Source of the DNA: Microthrixaceae bacterium
GTDB lineage: Bacteria; Actinomycetota; Acidimicrobiia; Acidimicrobiales; Acidimicrobilacustridaceae
DNA: 40,414 nt
Direction of reading: 5' to 3'
NCBI GenBank assembly: GCA_947446975.1
Contig: CANFHM010000018.1
Location: 1-40,414 of the forward strand
Shown here: one piece after another, positions 7,762 through 15,957 of the stretch
Layout of the letters: every line of letters starts with the position of its first letter
How positions within the stretch are numbered: the stretch's first letter is position 1
The notes under the pieces: generated by a model
The model's input: only the letters and a program-made list of their open reading frames with translations
Database searches by the model: none
Told to the model about the DNA's origin: nothing
Made by a program: the position numbers and the translations under genes

Positions 7762-8991
7762 TCAGGCTGACTTGGCCAGCTGCGCCGCAGAACGCTCGAG
7801 GGCCTGGTTGGCGCCCTCCGGAAGCGAGGTGAGCGGCTCGGCGATCTCGGCCACGGTGGGGCCGTACTGATCGGCGTAGGGCTGCAGGGCGGCGAGATCG
7901 AAGCCGTAGTGCTCGGCGGCGTTGCCGGCGAGCAGCTGCTGGATCTTGGCCGGCTCGAGGTGTCCGACGACCTGACGGAGATGCTCGCGGGTGAAGGGAT
8001 GGGTCCCTTCCTCATGCGGGTAGTCGCTCCCCCACGCCACGCGCTCCCAGCCGACGACACCCTGGGCGGCGGTGATGTCGGCCGGCGTGGGCTGGCTGAC
8101 ACCGACGAAGCAGTTCTGGTGGAAGTACTCGGTGGCCGAACGGGGTGGGACGATCTCGCCGTCGAAGCGCATCTCGCCCACCTTGTTGGAGCGCATGCCG
8201 GCGAGCAGGTTGTCCATCGTGGCGAGCAGATCGGGGATCCATGCACAGCCGGCCTCGGTGAGGGCGAACTTGAGCTTCGGGAACCGCTCGAAGACGCCGC
8301 CGAGGATGAGGTTCACCAGCGGACGCTGCGAGTAGAACGGGATCTCGAGGAAGTGCACGAGCGGCATGGCCGGTGCGGGCTGGTAGGCCGGCGAGCCGGT
8401 GCCGCTGTGGGCGTTGACGGGGATGTCCATCTCCTCGCACACCTTCCACAGACGGTCGTAGTCCGGGTGGTAGAGCGGCTTGATCCAGTCGGCGGTCGGG
8501 GGCACGGCGCCGATGAGGATGCCACCGCGCAGACCGTTCTCCTTGCACCAGATGGCATCGGCGATCGCATCGTCGACGTCGTTGATGAAGATCTGACCGA
8601 TACCGGCGCGACGCTCGGGCGCCTGGTTCACGTAGTCGACCATCCAGCGGTTGTGGGCGCGCACACCGGCGAGACGATGCTCGTACTCATCGGGCTTGGG
8701 CGGCTGGGCGAACAGCACGAAGCTCGGGAAGAAGGGCGGAACCGTGTTCGGGTAGATGACCTCGGCCACCACGCCATCGGCGAACTGATCGGCGTCGCGA
8801 CGATCGCTGTCCCAGTTGCGGATGCGCAGATCGGTGTCCTTCAGATCCTTGAAGGGGTTCTTGTACTTCTCGCGCCAGGCATCGAAGTCGGCGACGTACT
8901 TCTCCTCGAGGTACTCGCGGTACTGAGCGTGACTTCCACCGGCATGTGTGTCTGCCGAGATGATGATGTAGTGATCATCGGGTCCGAGCAT
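7762..8991 (-). CDS. amidohydrolase-2 family metal-dependent hydrolase
   Basis: A 409-residue TIM-barrel amidohydrolase of the ACMSD-like (amidohydrolase 2) group. The D-T-H motif at residues 14-16 (ISADTHAG) provides the first metal ligands. NAHSG (about residue 194) and the late WGSDYPHEEG segment (about residue 324) carry the other histidine and aspartate ligands. Members hydrolyse or decarboxylate small carboxylates or ring-cleavage products; many actinobacterial copies sit in steroid, lipid or aromatic degradation loci, and the substrate here is unknown. A GGAGA ribosome binding site precedes the ATG. Two operator-like inverted repeats lie 47-80 bases upstream, so the gene is probably controlled by a TetR-type repressor that is not encoded in the window. 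Confidence 0.87.
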   Translation of the reverse strand: MLGPDDHYIIISADTHAGGSHAQYREYLEEKYVADFDAWREKYKNPFKDLKDTDLRIRNWDSDRRDADQFADGVVAEVIYPNTVPPFFPSFVLFAQPPKPDEYEHRLAGVRAHNRWMVDYVNQAPERRAGIGQIFINDVDDAIADAIWCKENGLRGGILIGAVPPTADWIKPLYHPDYDRLWKVCEEMDIPVNAHSGTGSPAYQPAPAMPLVHFLEIPFYSQRPLVNLILGGVFERFPKLKFALTEAGCAWIPDLLATMDNLLAGMRSNKVGEMRFDGEIVPPRSATEYFHQNCFVGVSQPTPADITAAQGVVGWERVAWGSDYPHEEGTHPFTREHLRQVVGHLEPAKIQQLLAGNAAEHYGFDLAALQPYADQYGPTVAEIAEPLTSLPEGANQALERSAAQLAKSA

Positions 8992-9037
8992 GGTGAGTCT
9001 CCATGGGTTCCGCGCCGTGCATGCGCTGACTGGATTC

Positions 9038-9052
9038 CTGACGGATCGTCAG
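9038..9052. promoter_or_regulatory. operator-like inverted repeat 1 upstream of the amidohydrolase
   Basis: CTGACG-GAT-CGTCAG is a perfect 6-base inverted repeat. It is followed 19 bases on (centre to centre) by a second site sharing CTGAC...CGTCAG. Spacing near two helical turns suits two repressor dimers on the same face. Confidence 0.6.
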
Positions 9053-9056
9053 AAAC

Positions 9057-9071
9057 CTGACACTACGTCAG
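9057..9071. promoter_or_regulatory. operator-like inverted repeat 2, overlapping a probable -10
   Basis: CTGACACTACGTCAG has 5-base arms. On the minus strand its core contains TAGTGT (9060-9065), a possible -10. TTGCCA (9085-9090 reversed) is a possible -35 at a rather long 19-base spacing. A repressor bound here would block the promoter of the amidohydrolase gene. Confidence 0.6.
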
Positions 9072-9098
9072 ATCCGGGTGGGACTGGCAACACGGGGA

Positions 9099-9956
9099 TC
9101 ACAGTCCCTTGGGTCGGTTGACGAACCGCCGCTCTGCGGGAGACCAGAACCAGCCGCCACCGGCCCTCGTGCCACCGTCCACGGGAACGTTGTGCCCGGT
9201 GACGAACGCCGAGAGGTCTGAAGCGAGGAACAGCGCCACCCGCGCCTGGTCCTCGGGCCGACCGAGCCTGCCCACCGGCGCCCACGCCTCCCAGAGATGT
9301 TCATGACCGACCGAGGTGCCGATGTAGTCGACCTGGGCGGTCTGGGTGAGATCGGGTCCGATCCCGTTGACCCGGATGCCGTGGCGACCCATGCCGACGG
9401 CGAGGTCGGTGGTGAACGCCGCCGCTGCAGCCTTCATCGCGCCGTAGACGGGATCACCCGGATAGCCGCGCATGCCCTCCACCGAATGGACGTTGACGAT
9501 GGACCCGCCCCCGCCGTCGATCATCGACTCCAGGAAGACCCTCGTGACGGCGAACATGTGGAACAGGTTGATGTCGTACATGGCGGTCCATGACTCGGGC
9601 GAGGACTCCCGGAAGCGATGGAGCGGGCGGTAGTCACCGACGTTGTTCACGAGGACCTGGATCGCCGGATGTTCCGCCAGCACTGCAGCGGCGACCTCGG
9701 ACACTGCGGCGAAATCGGTGACATCGGCGATATGCGCACGGGCCGAACCCCCGGCGCCGAGGATCTCCGCCTCGGTGGCACGGGCGGAGTCGGGGTCGAT
9801 GTCGATGAGCTCGACGTGTGCGCCATGGCGGGCGAACAGTTCGGAGATGGCCCGACCGATCCCCCCACCTCCGCCGGTGACGACGGCGACGCGGCCGTCG
9901 AGCAGGCGGTTCCAATCCTCGATGGGTGGGACGTTCGATGACAGGTCGTCAGTCAT
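9099..9956 (-). CDS. SDR-family NAD(P)-dependent oxidoreductase
   Basis: The start at 9956 is supported by GAGGAG 6 bases upstream. The 285-residue product is a classical short-chain dehydrogenase. The cofactor motif is TGGGGGIG (about residues 30-37), and IDIDP at the end of strand 2 has an acidic residue that favours NAD(H). NNVG replaces the usual NNAG. The catalytic Ser is in NVHSVEG and the YxxxK motif is YGAMK. The C-terminus is PVDGGTRAGGG. The gene is transcribed towards the amidohydrolase, 107 bases away. Those bases hold the paired operators, so the two are probably separate units in one pathway. The substrate is unknown. Confidence 0.88.
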   Translation of the reverse strand: MTDDLSSNVPPIEDWNRLLDGRVAVVTGGGGGIGRAISELFARHGAHVELIDIDPDSARATEAEILGAGGSARAHIADVTDFAAVSEVAAAVLAEHPAIQVLVNNVGDYRPLHRFRESSPESWTAMYDINLFHMFAVTRVFLESMIDGGGGSIVNVHSVEGMRGYPGDPVYGAMKAAAAAFTTDLAVGMGRHGIRVNGIGPDLTQTAQVDYIGTSVGHEHLWEAWAPVGRLGRPEDQARVALFLASDLSAFVTGHNVPVDGGTRAGGGWFWSPAERRFVNRPKGL

Positions 9957-10037
9957 GGTTCTCCTCGGGTCAGGGGAAATCTCGCGCATCTCACCCCGGA
10001 CCGCACATGGGATCGATCCGTGGGCCAACCTTGGGGG

Positions 10038-10871
10038 ATGTTGGTGATGACATGGAACCTGCAGGGACGGGTCGGCGACTGGCAGGCCAGGGAGAAGGCC
10101 ATCCGTGCCCATCTCGAGCAGATCGATCCCGATGTCGTCATGGTGCAGGAGTCGTGGGTGGAGAAGGATGGCGCCACCCAGGCGGATGCGCTCGCCTCGA
10201 TGCTGGACCGTCATGCCGTCACCGCCGCCGAACTGGCCGGGTTCGACCGGTATCCCGACGCCCCCTACTGGGTCGTCAACGCCATCATCTCCCGGTGGCC
10301 GGTCCGGCTCGTCGAGGCGCGGCCGCTGCCCGACGAGCACGGTGCCCCGACCTGGCGTCACGTGCTGCTCGCCGAGATCCGGCGGCCCGAAGCACTCGGC
10401 GGTCCGTTCTTCGTGGCCGGCACGCACCTCGAGCACGGACTCGACCGCTCAGCCACCCGGGACGCCCAGGCCAGCGCGCTCGCAGTGGCACTCGCCGAGG
10501 TCGCCGGCCCTCCCGAGCGCCGACGGAGCCTCCCGCCGGTCGTGCTCGGCGGCGACCTCAACGCAGTGCCCTGGTCCGACGAGATCCGCCGCCTCACCGG
10601 GGCCACCATGCCGGCGGTCCCCGGTTTCGTGCTCGTCGACGCCTGGGAGGCAGCCGGTGGCGAGGGTCGCGGCGACACCTGGTCCGACACCAATCCCCGG
10701 GTCCCTGCCCGGGCCGTGTACCCCAACCGACGGCTCGACTACGTCATGGTGTCATGGCCGCGAGCACGCGGCGTGGGCCATGTCGACGCCTGCTTCCTCG
10801 CCGCCGCCGAACCGATCGATGGCGTCTGGGCAAGCGATCACTTCGCCGTCTGCGCCGAGATCGACCTGTGA
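10038..10871 (+). CDS. endonuclease/exonuclease/phosphatase family protein
   Basis: A 277-residue protein of the EEP (DNase I-like) fold. TWNLQG near the N-terminus carries the first Asn, and VMVQESW (about residues 34-40) carries the metal-binding Glu. The His of GTHLEHG, the GGDLNAVPWSDE motif (about residues 172-183) and the final ASDHFAV motif with the catalytic Asp-His complete the active site. It could be a phosphodiesterase, nuclease or lipid-phosphate phosphatase; there is no signal peptide, so it should be cytoplasmic. Start 10038 is the first of two nearby ATG codons (the other is at 10047). Its stop overlaps the start of the next gene (GTGA), so the two are coupled. Confidence 0.87.
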   Translation: MLVMTWNLQGRVGDWQAREKAIRAHLEQIDPDVVMVQESWVEKDGATQADALASMLDRHAVTAAELAGFDRYPDAPYWVVNAIISRWPVRLVEARPLPDEHGAPTWRHVLLAEIRRPEALGGPFFVAGTHLEHGLDRSATRDAQASALAVALAEVAGPPERRRSLPPVVLGGDLNAVPWSDEIRRLTGATMPAVPGFVLVDAWEAAGGEGRGDTWSDTNPRVPARAVYPNRRLDYVMVSWPRARGVGHVDACFLAAAEPIDGVWASDHFAVCAEIDL

Positions 10872-11314
10872 CCGGCTGGGTCCTGCAGGCCGTCCTGATC
10901 GCCCAGGTCGTCGGTTCGGGAGGCATGTTCGGTGTCATCTGGGTGATCCAGCTCGTGCACTACCCACTGATGCGGAAGGTCCCGGTGGAGGCGTTCCGGG
11001 CGTTCGAGGAGGAGCATCAGCGCCGGATCACCACCGTGGTCGGGCCGCTCATGGCGCTCGAGGGGCTCAGTGTGCTCGCCGTGTTCTTCCTCCGCCCGAC
11101 CTGTCTGTCGTTCGCCATCGTGCTGGCCGGTGGACTCGTCGAGGCTGTCGCCATCGGTACCACGGCCTTCGTCTCGGCGCCGATGCACGGACGGATGGCG
11201 GCGTCGGGTCGACCCGATCTGCTCGACCGACTCATCACCACCAACTGGATCCGTACCGCGGCATGGACAGCTCGCGCCGGGCTGGCCATCGCCATGCTGG
11301 CGATCTGCCGCTGA
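10868..11314 (+). CDS. small four-helix membrane protein (DUF1772-like)
   Basis: The GTG start at 10868 overlaps the stop of the upstream EEP gene by 4 bases, indicating translational coupling. The 148-residue product has four predicted membrane segments. The first helix runs into VIWVIQLVHYPLM (about residues 24-36), and a charged loop with EEEHQRRIT follows. The pattern of an aromatic, Q-x-x-H-Y-P motif at the end of helix 1 and a His in the next loop resembles the DUF1772/anthrone oxygenase-like membrane family. Function is unknown. Pairing with the soluble phosphodiesterase-like protein is the only contextual clue. Confidence 0.75.
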   Translation: MTGWVLQAVLIAQVVGSGGMFGVIWVIQLVHYPLMRKVPVEAFRAFEEEHQRRITTVVGPLMALEGLSVLAVFFLRPTCLSFAIVLAGGLVEAVAIGTTAFVSAPMHGRMAASGRPDLLDRLITTNWIRTAAWTARAGLAIAMLAICR

Positions 11315-11377
11315 GCCCCATCTCCCGCCACCGAACAACCGGAACGACGCTGCTGTTCCCGGTGGACGCCCCGCTGC

Positions 11378-11767
11378 TCAGCCGGGGAGCTGGAGCCCGA
11401 GCTCGGCGAGGGATTGCTCCAGTGCGGCGGTGAAGGTTCCGAGATCGCCATCGCAGTGATCGAGTGCGCCACGATCGAGGACCTCGACCACGACATCGCC
11501 GACCCTGGCCACCACGACCGGCAACTGCGACACCGCGGCAGCGACATCGGCAGGCATGTCGTCACGGTGGAAGAGCTCGAAGGGCACCTCGAGCGATCGT
11601 CGCCAATCGCGCCACACCGAGCGTTCGGTGAACAGCCCGTGGGTGACATCACACAGCGAGCAGTGAGCCCGGCCGATGCGGGCACCCAACCAGTAGGTGA
11701 TCTCGCCGACGACGGTGCCGTCCGCGTCGTAGACACCGACCAGCGAGGTGACCACTCGATCGGACAT
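11378..11767 (-). CDS. uncharacterised protein with CxxC motif
   Basis: A 129-residue soluble protein that I do not assign to a known family. The N-terminal part forms beta strands (VVTSLVGVYDADGTVVGEI), and HCSLCDVTHG (about residues 35-44) provides a CxxC next to two histidines. This could be a thioredoxin-like redox site or a metal site. The rest is mixed alpha/beta with a conserved-looking RDDMPADV stretch. The start lies 8 bases after the stop of the lipocalin-like gene, making it the last gene of a three-gene operon that begins with the acyl-CoA ligase. Confidence 0.65.
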   Translation of the reverse strand: MSDRVVTSLVGVYDADGTVVGEITYWLGARIGRAHCSLCDVTHGLFTERSVWRDWRRSLEVPFELFHRDDMPADVAAAVSQLPVVVARVGDVVVEVLDRGALDHCDGDLGTFTAALEQSLAELGLQLPG

Positions 11768-11775
11768 CGGAAGTC

Positions 11776-12894
11776 CTACTGCGCTCCGTCGAGGATGTCG
11801 TGGAAACCGAACTGGGTGTGCGGTCCGAAGATGATCTGCTCGAAGATGCCGACGCCGATCTTGTCGCCGAGACGGGCGCGGCAGAGATGGTGCACATGCT
11901 GGTGGGTGGGGTCCTGGGCCGAGACCTCGGCGAAGACCCAGTCCTCCCGGGCGATCTCGAGCTCGCCGTGCCACATTCCATGACCCCACTCGGGATGCAT
12001 GTAGCCGAGGGCACGCATGTCGAACCGTGCCAGCGGCTCCAGCTCGAGCACGACGGGCACACCATCGGCACCGACGAGATCGATCGACGCCGAACTCACC
12101 CAGCGGGTCCCGGACTGGAACGACAGGCGCTGACCGACGGGATCGAGTCGTGCCACCTCACCGGTCTCGATTGAGACGCTCTGCGGGATCGGGTCCACCA
12201 CTGCGATGCGATGACCATCGGGACGCCAGAACGCGCCGCCCGGACGCTGGAACCAGCCGGCGACGATGCACTCATCGTCGAAATGGATCGGCGACCACAG
12301 CCAGGCGTTGGGCGGACCGCTCGAGGGGCGGCCGGCACCCTGCACCCCGACGGGGCGCACACCCCATGAGCGATCGCGGATGCCGACGACCTCATCATGG
12401 GAGAACTCGGTGGTCGTGCCGTCGACGACGAAGGTGCCCTCCCATGTGCCGAACTGCATGAAGCGCGCCATGTCGAGCACGGTCGACACGCCGTCCATCA
12501 TCAGCGTGTGATCCTCGAGCAGTGCGCCGACCCTGGCGCGCCAGCGCATGTCACAGGAGATGCCGGTGTCGTTCGGTTCGACGACGAGGCGCAGCTGGCG
12601 GAACGGCTCGGTGATCTCGAGTCGCACGGGACCGACGGTGAGGTCGGTGGGGTCGAGCGGGGCCCGGCGGGACGCGTGGAACGAATGCTGGGCGCCATCG
12701 ATGGCGATGGAGATCGAGGAGTCCTGCACCCCGAGGTTCGGATACCGCCCGAAGGCGGCCTCGATCTGGAAGGCACCGTCACGATGGCTGGCGCCGAACC
12801 AGTAGCGGCCGTAGGCGTTCTTGTCCGAGGTGCCCGAGACGGCGAGGGGCTTGGGGACCTGATGGATCGGATACTCGTCGAACGGGGTCAGCAT
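11776..12894 (-). CDS. lipocalin-like/CrtC-AttH-like protein (DUF7064/7065-type)
   Basis: A 372-residue, beta-rich soluble protein with no signal peptide. The GIRDRSWGVRPVG motif (near residue 180), preceded by a beta-sheet half and followed by PIHFDDECIV, resembles the D-R-S-W-G-x-R motif of hydroxyneurosporene synthase/AttH-like double-lipocalin proteins. I recognise similar uncharacterised actinobacterial proteins that sit beside acyl-CoA ligases and P450s in lipid or terpenoid degradation loci. Reaction unknown; a role in binding or hydrating a hydrophobic substrate is inference. It lies 31 bases after the acyl-CoA ligase stop and 8 bases before the CxxC gene in one operon. Confidence 0.65.
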   Translation of the reverse strand: MLTPFDEYPIHQVPKPLAVSGTSDKNAYGRYWFGASHRDGAFQIEAAFGRYPNLGVQDSSISIAIDGAQHSFHASRRAPLDPTDLTVGPVRLEITEPFRQLRLVVEPNDTGISCDMRWRARVGALLEDHTLMMDGVSTVLDMARFMQFGTWEGTFVVDGTTTEFSHDEVVGIRDRSWGVRPVGVQGAGRPSSGPPNAWLWSPIHFDDECIVAGWFQRPGGAFWRPDGHRIAVVDPIPQSVSIETGEVARLDPVGQRLSFQSGTRWVSSASIDLVGADGVPVVLELEPLARFDMRALGYMHPEWGHGMWHGELEIAREDWVFAEVSAQDPTHQHVHHLCRARLGDKIGVGIFEQIIFGPHTQFGFHDILDGAQ

Positions 12895-12925
12895 TTCGTC
12901 ACCTCGGTGATGGTCGGGCCGGTGC

Positions 12926-14527
12926 TCAGAAGGGGTCGGGCTTGGCGTCGGCGATGTCGCGGAGCTGGTTCTTCGCGACCTTGTCGAGCGTGGCGCGGGG
13001 GAAGTCCTCCACGCAGTACACGGCTCGCGGCACCTTGAAGTCGGAGAGGTTGGTGCGGCAGAGCTCGATGATCTGCGACTCGAGCGTGCCGTCGTCGGGA
13101 GCGTTCGCACCCTTGATCACGAACGCGACCGGTACGACGTCGAGCATCGGGTGATGCCGGCCGACGACTGCGACCTCGCCGACACCGGCCACAGTGCGGC
13201 AGAGATCCTCGACCTCCTTGGCCGACACGTTCTCGCCACCGACCTTGAGCATGTCCTTGTCGCGCTCGGTGTAGAAGATGGCGCCACCCTCACCGATGCG
13301 GACCATGTCGCCGGTGCGGAACCAGCCGTCCTCGGTGAAGCTCTTGGCGTTGGCCTCGGGGTTGCCGAAGTACTCGAGGAAGAGCTGGATACCACGGGTG
13401 CCGCGGAGCCAGAGCTCGCCGACACGACCGTCGTCGAGCATCTCGCCGGTCTCGGGATCGACGACGAGGGTCTCGTATCCCGGAGTGGCCTTCCCCATGG
13501 AACCGACCGGGATCTGTCCGTGGAGTCCGGCACTGGTGGCGTGGGTGACGGTCTCGGTCATGCCGTAGGCCGGCAGCACCCGACAGCCGAGCAGCTGCTC
13601 GAGCGGCGGCACCACCGCACCGAACACCCCGACCTCGAGCTTGTTCTCGGGGATCGGCTTGCCCGCCACCGCGGTGTAGACGAACGGGATGAGGGAGATA
13701 TGCGTGACCGACCGGGCCACGATGACATCCCAGAACCGGCTGGCGGAGAACTTCGGCTGCAGCACGATGGTGCCGCCGACGCCGAGGGTGCTCCACATCG
13801 ACCAGCTCTGGGCGTTGACATGGAAGAACGGCAGGAAGATCAGGTACACGCCATCGGGGTGCATCCCGATGTTGTTCGGGCCCACGCGGGCCGCCCAGAG
13901 TGCGTTCGCATGGGTGTGCACCACTGCCTTGGGGCGAGAGGTCGTGCCCGAGGTGAACATGACACCGACCGGGAGCATGGGTTCGGCCGGCCGTACCGGG
14001 GCGGCATCAGCATCGCCGAAGAGCGAGTCGAAGGACTCGAACCCCTCGCCGACCGGTGCGGCTGCAGGCTCGCCGGCATCGTCGGAGGTGACGGCGATCC
14101 ATCGCAGGGCCGGTCCGCTGTCGCGCACCATCGCGGCGTACTTCGGCTGGGTGATGGCCGCCACCGCACCGGTGTGTTCGATGAAGTACGACATCTCGGC
14201 GCCGACGGAGCGTGTGTTGGTGGTGACGCCGACCGCACCGACCGTGGCGCAGGCGTACCAGGCCAGCACCATCTCCGGGCAGTTGTCGGCATGGATGACG
14301 ACCATGTCGCCCTTGACGATGCCGCGGGAGGCGAGACCGGCGGCGATCCTGCGCACATCGGTCCAGAACTCGGCGTAGGTCCACTGCTTCGACGACCCGT
14401 CCTTGGGCTCCCAGATCAGCAGCGAATGGTCGGGCTTCTTCGCCGCCCACTGGGCGAGGAGCCAGGGAACATCCTGACCGGTGAACTGGAACGCGGCGAT
14501 GGCATCTTCGGAGATGACGGTGTCCAT
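12926..14527 (-). CDS. acyl-CoA ligase (AMP-forming)
   Basis: A 533-residue member of the ANL superfamily, full length. The phosphate loop is FTSGTTSRPKAVVHTH (near residue 173), and YGMTETV (about residue 320) is the A5 motif. RTGDMVRI (about residue 413) carries the ribose-binding Asp. The hinge is RDKDMLKVGGENVSAKEVE, and the catalytic lysine is in LDKVAKNQLR close to the C-terminus. It makes acyl-adenylates and then CoA thioesters; the overall look is closest to medium/long-chain or crotonobetaine/carnitine-type ligases, without a certain substrate. It is the first gene of an operon with the lipocalin-like and CxxC genes. A GGGGGA ribosome binding site precedes the ATG. Confidence 0.9.
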   Translation of the reverse strand: MDTVISEDAIAAFQFTGQDVPWLLAQWAAKKPDHSLLIWEPKDGSSKQWTYAEFWTDVRRIAAGLASRGIVKGDMVVIHADNCPEMVLAWYACATVGAVGVTTNTRSVGAEMSYFIEHTGAVAAITQPKYAAMVRDSGPALRWIAVTSDDAGEPAAAPVGEGFESFDSLFGDADAAPVRPAEPMLPVGVMFTSGTTSRPKAVVHTHANALWAARVGPNNIGMHPDGVYLIFLPFFHVNAQSWSMWSTLGVGGTIVLQPKFSASRFWDVIVARSVTHISLIPFVYTAVAGKPIPENKLEVGVFGAVVPPLEQLLGCRVLPAYGMTETVTHATSAGLHGQIPVGSMGKATPGYETLVVDPETGEMLDDGRVGELWLRGTRGIQLFLEYFGNPEANAKSFTEDGWFRTGDMVRIGEGGAIFYTERDKDMLKVGGENVSAKEVEDLCRTVAGVGEVAVVGRHHPMLDVVPVAFVIKGANAPDDGTLESQIIELCRTNLSDFKVPRAVYCVEDFPRATLDKVAKNQLRDIADAKPDPF

Positions 14528-14546
14528 GTGATTCCCCCCGGGGCAC

Positions 14547-14640
14547 GGCGATGGTGGGGCACATCATTGCCGAAACCCGGGGACCCCATGGCATGCGGAG
14601 CCATCCGCAGGCACCACGGCCCCCAACCCCTACCATCGCC
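14547..14640. repeat. inverted repeat spanning a divergent promoter region
   Basis: GGCGATGGT at 14547-14555 and ACCATCGCC at 14632-14640 are perfect 9-base inverted copies, 76 bases apart. They lie between the acyl-CoA ligase and the DUF4232 lipoprotein, whose -10 overlaps the right copy. They could be two half-sites or a coincidence of symmetrical promoters. Confidence 0.35.
14631..14636 (+). promoter_or_regulatory. -10 element, leaderless type, for the DUF4232 lipoprotein
   Basis: TACCAT lies 6 bases before the GTG at 14643; no ribosome binding site is visible. The gene at 24647 has the identical arrangement. Confidence 0.55.
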
Positions 14641-14642
14641 CT

Positions 14643-15206
14643 GTGAAACGTTCCGCGCTCCTCGCCACCGTCGCAGCACTGCTCATCATCGTGACCACCG
14701 GGTGCAGCTCCGGCGGATCCGGTTCCAGCTCGTCGACGAGCTCCTCGGCCCCGTCGACCACCACCACGACGAAGGCGCCCACGCCCACCACGATCTCCTC
14801 GACCCACTGCAGCTCCTCGCAGCTGCAGGCCTCGTTGGGGTCGCCCGATGCCGGCGCCGGTCAGCTCTATGTGCCGATCGTGTTCGTCAACACCGGGACG
14901 AAGGCCTGCGAGCTGCGGGGATTCCCCGGCGTGTCGCTGCTCGACCAGAACAACGTGCAGATCGGTCAGCCGGCGACCCGTGAGGGCGCGGAGGGCCAGA
15001 CGGTCACGCTCGCCCCCAACGGGACCGCCAGCGCCGTGCTCCACACCACGAACGCCACCGGCGGAGCGGGGAACTGCACGCCGACCTCCACCTCGGTGCG
15101 CATCTATCCCCCGGACAACACCGAGGCGATCACCATCCGGGCCGAGTTCACCGCCTGCGGTGGCTTCAGTGTGGCCACGGTCGTGGCCGGCGCCACCGGC
15201 CACTGA
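14643..15206 (+). CDS. DUF4232 lipoprotein
   Basis: A 187-residue secreted lipoprotein. A Lys-Arg N-terminus and a hydrophobic stretch (residues 4-18) run into a lipobox ending TTGC, with the lipidated Cys near residue 21. A low-complexity Ser/Thr/Pro linker (about residues 22-53) follows. The globular part is a DUF4232 beta-sandwich with FVNTGTKACELRGFPGVSLL (about residues 81-100), the family's hallmark. Four cysteines in this domain (near residues 56, 88, 143 and 178) could form two disulfides. DUF4232 is common in actinobacterial cell-envelope proteins and has no known function. A GTG start with TACCAT 6 bases upstream suggests leaderless translation. Confidence 0.87.
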   Translation: MKRSALLATVAALLIIVTTGCSSGGSGSSSSTSSSAPSTTTTTKAPTPTTISSTHCSSSQLQASLGSPDAGAGQLYVPIVFVNTGTKACELRGFPGVSLLDQNNVQIGQPATREGAEGQTVTLAPNGTASAVLHTTNATGGAGNCTPTSTSVRIYPPDNTEAITIRAEFTACGGFSVATVVAGATGH

Positions 15207-15297
15207 CCTGACAGCTCACACGACCGCCGCTCCGACCGAGTCGCGCATCTCGATCGCGATGATCCCCGCCCACGAACTCCCCCACCGAAGGACCACG

Positions 15298-15909
15298 ATG
15301 CTCACCACGACCACCCGACCACGCCGCTCGACCTCTGCCGGGATCCTCGTCGCATCGCTCGGCGGTGCCCTGCTCACCCAGGCCCCGGCGCTCGCCCATC
15401 CCGGTCACGGCAGCATCGGGCTCGGCACCGGCCTCCTCCATCCGATCAGCGGACCGGATCACCTGCTCGCCATGCTCGCCGTCGGCATCGTGGCCGCCAT
15501 GGCCGGCACCCGGCGCATCGCGATCCTCACCCCCATCGGCTTCCTCATCGGGATGGTCCTCGGCGGCGCACTCGCCATGAGTTCGGTGGTCGTGCCCGGG
15601 ACGGAACTGGCGATCTCGGTGAGCGTCCTCGCGCTCGGAGCCATGTGCATGGCTGGCATCCGACGCGACACCCTCCTGCTGCCCGCCGCCGCCATCGCGT
15701 TCGGGTTCGCTCACGGCCAGGCCCACGGCGCAGAGCTCCCGGCGAGTGTGTCGCCGGCGATGTTCGTCATCGGATTCCTCGTCACCACTGCGGTGCTGCA
15801 TCTCGCCGGAGGACTCGGCGGCCTCGCCCTGCGGCGATCGGTGCAGGCGAGGATCACCGCCGGCACGCTCATCTGCAGTGCCGGTGTCGCGCTCCTGCTC
15901 GGCGTCTGA
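15298..15909 (+). CDS. HupE/UreJ family membrane protein
   Basis: A 203-residue polytopic protein. A signal-like N-terminus (Arg-rich, then a Leu/Ala helix) ends before AHPGHG. The core has about six membrane helices, with the HupE/UreJ signature LLHPISGPDHLLAM (about residues 47-60) and AFGFAHGQAHG (about residues 138-148), both rich in histidines. The family is thought to carry nickel or cobalt into the cell. No hydrogenase or urease gene lies in the window, so a general metal transporter is the safest reading. An AAGGA ribosome binding site precedes the ATG at 15298. It lies 91 bases after the lipoprotein; I see no cobalamin or NiCo riboswitch in that gap. Confidence 0.87.
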   Translation: MLTTTTRPRRSTSAGILVASLGGALLTQAPALAHPGHGSIGLGTGLLHPISGPDHLLAMLAVGIVAAMAGTRRIAILTPIGFLIGMVLGGALAMSSVVVPGTELAISVSVLALGAMCMAGIRRDTLLLPAAAIAFGFAHGQAHGAELPASVSPAMFVIGFLVTTAVLHLAGGLGGLALRRSVQARITAGTLICSAGVALLLGV

Positions 15910-15920
15910 TCCACCGCCGG

Positions 15921-15926
15921 TAGTCT
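15921..15926 (+). promoter_or_regulatory. -10 element for the sulfatase
   Basis: TAGTCT, with a leader of about 25 bases that carries the GAGGGGGA ribosome binding site just before the ATG at 15958. Confidence 0.45.
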
Positions 15927-15957
15927 CCCGGCACCGCACAGTCATCGAGGGGGATCC

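Noticed and set aside
9038-9071. Reading the paired palindromes as a terminator for the SDR gene
   Set aside because: The arms are only 5-6 bases with 3-5 base centres and no U-tract, while the shared motif, regular spacing and overlap with a -10 fit operators better. A terminator role is not fully excluded.
13151-14983. A 610-codon open frame on the plus strand across the acyl-CoA ligase
   Set aside because: It is antisense to a ligase with every family motif. Its translation is rich in Arg, Gly, His and Asp without domain motifs, as expected for shadow frames in G+C-rich DNA.
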